Shown here: positions 5,286 to 6,458 of the stretch, piece after piece
How positions within the stretch are numbered: position 1 is the first letter of the stretch
How the letters are laid out: each line of letters starts with the position of its first letter
Source: Candidatus Woesearchaeota archaeon
GTDB lineage: Archaea; Nanobdellota; Nanobdellia; Woesearchaeales; JAUUYB01
Assembly (NCBI GenBank): GCA_030590605.1
Contig: JAUUYB010000062.1
Location: 1-6,458, forward strand
DNA length: 6,458 nt
Reading direction: 5' to 3'
Position numbers and translations under genes: made by a program
Notes under the pieces: generated by a model
What the model was told of the DNA's origin: nothing
The model's database searches: none
What the model saw: only the letters and a program-made list of their open reading frames with translations

Positions 5286-5858
5286 ATGGACATCCGTAAG
5301 ATAGCTATAATATTCGTGATCGGCGCTCTTTTCGCTATTCTGGCGTTTTCGACTATCGACGCATTCGTCGAGAATCCGAGAGATGAGTTCTGCAGCGAGA
5401 AGTTCTTCGATCCGCCAAGGAAGATTACTGATGAGATTGATTGCGACAATATCATCGCTCCGAGGGAGGCGCAGATTGCCTGCAATGATAACGATGGATA
5501 TATCATCTATGATTACGACGAGAATGGCTGCGCAGTGGATTACCAGTGCTCATGCAAGGAGGGTTATTCAGATGCTCTCCGGAATTATGAGTTCCTGAAT
5601 TTCATCCTTTACACTATTTTTGCGACGATAGGCATCGCGATAGGAGTATTCCTCCCTTCGAAGAAGAACCCGCTCCACGAATGGGTCGGTACTGGTTTCA
5701 TGGTCGGCGGATTCATCTGCCTCTTCATCGGGACCATAAGGTATTTTGAGGAGATGAACAAGATGATACGTCCTGTAGTGATCCTTATTGAGATGGTGAT
5801 AATCATCTATATCTCTTACAAGAAGCTTGGAGATATCAAGGAACAGGTCAAGAAATGA
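5286..5858 (+). CDS. Membrane protein with cysteine-rich outer domain, function unknown
   Basis: A protein of 190 residues. An N-terminal hydrophobic segment (about 6-24) is either a signal anchor or a signal peptide. The next region (25-103) carries six cysteines at 36, 53, 66, 82, 88 and 90, including the cluster GCAVDYQCSCKEGY (81-94). An even number of cysteines suggests three disulfides in an exported domain. Three further membrane segments follow at about 104-123, 134-152 and 162-178, ending in a lysine-rich tail (KKLGDIKEQVKK) that should be cytoplasmic. The stretch LHEWVGTGFMVGGFICLFIGT links the second and third segments. No enzymatic motif is seen. I recall proteins of this architecture as uncharacterised conserved proteins of Woesearchaeota/Pacearchaeota genomes. 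It is the first gene of its operon, probably leaderless, and its stop overlaps the start of the next gene as ATGA. Confidence 0.85.
   Translation: MDIRKIAIIFVIGALFAILAFSTIDAFVENPRDEFCSEKFFDPPRKITDEIDCDNIIAPREAQIACNDNDGYIIYDYDENGCAVDYQCSCKEGYSDALRNYEFLNFILYTIFATIGIAIGVFLPSKKNPLHEWVGTGFMVGGFICLFIGTIRYFEEMNKMIRPVVILIEMVIIIYISYKKLGDIKEQVKK
5845..5848 (+). promoter_or_regulatory. Possible ribosome-binding site of trmG10
   Basis: AGGT lies six bases before the ATG at 5855, inside the last codons of the membrane protein gene. It is a short match, but the spacing is suitable and it supports the start within the ATGA overlap. Confidence 0.35.
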
Positions 5859-6458
5859 AGGTCCTGCTTATCTTGAAGAAAGAAGACATAGCTCTTGCAA
5901 GGGATGAAGCGATAGCCCTCACAGGAGTAAAAGGAGAACTGATAGATAACGATTTTCTGATGGACGTCCAGGATATCTCGATCCTGGAGAGGCTTAGCCA
6001 GACCAGGAAACTCATCCACGTCCTTTTTCGCTGTAAGGAGACCGAATTAGACAAGGAGATGGGATCCTTCGATTGGAAGTCTGCAGTCACTTCTCCTTTC
6101 TGCATAAGAGGAGGGAATGAAAAAGCCCTTGCCTCATACATCTGGAACAGCATACCTGATCCAAGCGTTGATCTCAAGGAACCGGAGACTACTATCGAAG
6201 TGACTGGATTAGGGAGTGAGGTCGCAGTCGGTGTTCTCCTGAATGAATTTGATTCATCGAGCTCTAGAAAAGCTCACAAGCGTCCGTTCCTTCATCCTTC
6301 CTCTCTCAATCCAGGTCTGGCAAGATGCATGGTCAATCTTACTGGTGCAAGAGAAGGCACAGTCTACGATCCTTTCTGCGGTAGCGGAGGCATCCTCATC
6401 GAGGCGGCGTTGATGGGGTTGGAGGCAAAAGGATCAGATATCGAAAGTGATATGATCG
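5855..6458 (+). CDS. trmG10: tRNA (guanine-10-N2)-methyltransferase TrmG10/Trm11 family (3' end outside window)
   Basis: The frame runs from ATG 5855 off the end of the window, with 201 residues visible. The family methylates N2 of guanosine 10 in tRNA (mono- then dimethylation in archaea) using S-adenosylmethionine. Residues about 1-135 form the divergent N-terminal half expected to hold the THUMP-type RNA-binding domain. KRPFLHPSSLNPGLAR (142-157) is the strongly conserved linker leading into the catalytic domain. Motif I is YDPFCGSGGILIEA (171-184), and the acidic residue D195 in KGSDIE should contact the SAM ribose. The catalytic motif IV, usually DPPYG, would lie beyond the edge, so activity cannot be confirmed here. 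The start overlaps the upstream stop as ATGA, with a weak AGGT before it. Its partner in the operon is a membrane protein, an unexpected companion for a tRNA enzyme. Trm11-type rather than Trm14-type is inferred from the linker and the small N-terminal half. Confidence 0.88.
   Translation, partial: MKVLLILKKEDIALARDEAIALTGVKGELIDNDFLMDVQDISILERLSQTRKLIHVLFRCKETELDKEMGSFDWKSAVTSPFCIRGGNEKALASYIWNSIPDPSVDLKEPETTIEVTGLGSEVAVGVLLNEFDSSSSRKAHKRPFLHPSSLNPGLARCMVNLTGAREGTVYDPFCGSGGILIEAALMGLEAKGSDIESDMI

Noticed and set aside
5848..6177. Minus-strand open frame opposite the start of trmG10
   Set aside because: The plus strand encodes a recognisable tRNA methylase with an ATGA coupling; the antisense frame has no domain or promoter.

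Overview
The window looks like chromosomal DNA from an archaeon, most likely a small-genome DPANN lineage of the Woesearchaeota/Pacearchaeota type. The evidence is an aIF5A with an intact hypusine loop, a 53-residue L40e zinc-ribbon ribosomal protein, archaeal-type TrmJ and TrmG10 tRNA methylases, TATA boxes about 27 bases upstream of several start codons, and a poly-T terminator. The lineage call is an inference from protein character recalled from those groups, not from a database search.

Layout. (1) 1-683 is the 3' end of a probable secreted repeat protein, followed by a T14 terminator. (2) 777-1139 is a small SpoIIAA/STAS-like protein. It converges on, and overlaps by 19 bases, a minus-strand NOL1/NOP2/Sun-family RNA m5C methyltransferase (1121-2095). 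(3) 2096-2231 is a divergent promoter region. (4) 2232-4726 is a tight plus-strand operon: aIF5A, L40e, an M50 site-2-type intramembrane protease and TrmJ (tRNA 2'-O-methyltransferase). Its gaps are 8 bases and 1 base, followed by a 4-base ATGA overlap. (5) 4700-5035 on the minus strand encodes a small winged-helix protein whose 3' end overlaps trmJ by 27 bases. (6) 5036-5285 is a 250-base non-coding stretch. It contains a GC-rich (about 66%), strongly foldable element at about 5107-5221 that I read as an unidentified structured RNA. (7) 5286-6458 is a second plus-strand operon: a membrane protein with a cysteine-rich outer domain, joined by an ATGA overlap to a TrmG10-type tRNA methyltransferase that runs off the window.

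The common theme is translation: an elongation factor, a ribosomal protein and three RNA methylases of different chemistry (m5C, 2'-O-methyl, N2-methyl-G) lie within 5.4 kb. Two membrane proteins are wired into these translation operons by very short gaps or overlaps. Four of the five promoter-proximal genes appear to be leaderless, with the TATA box centred about 27 bases before the ATG. aIF5A is the exception, with a short leader and a GGTGA ribosome-binding site.

No mobile element, CRISPR array, tRNA or known rRNA was found. The most unusual item is the structured element at 5107-5221. The rest is largely ordinary core archaeal gene content with some interesting arrangements.
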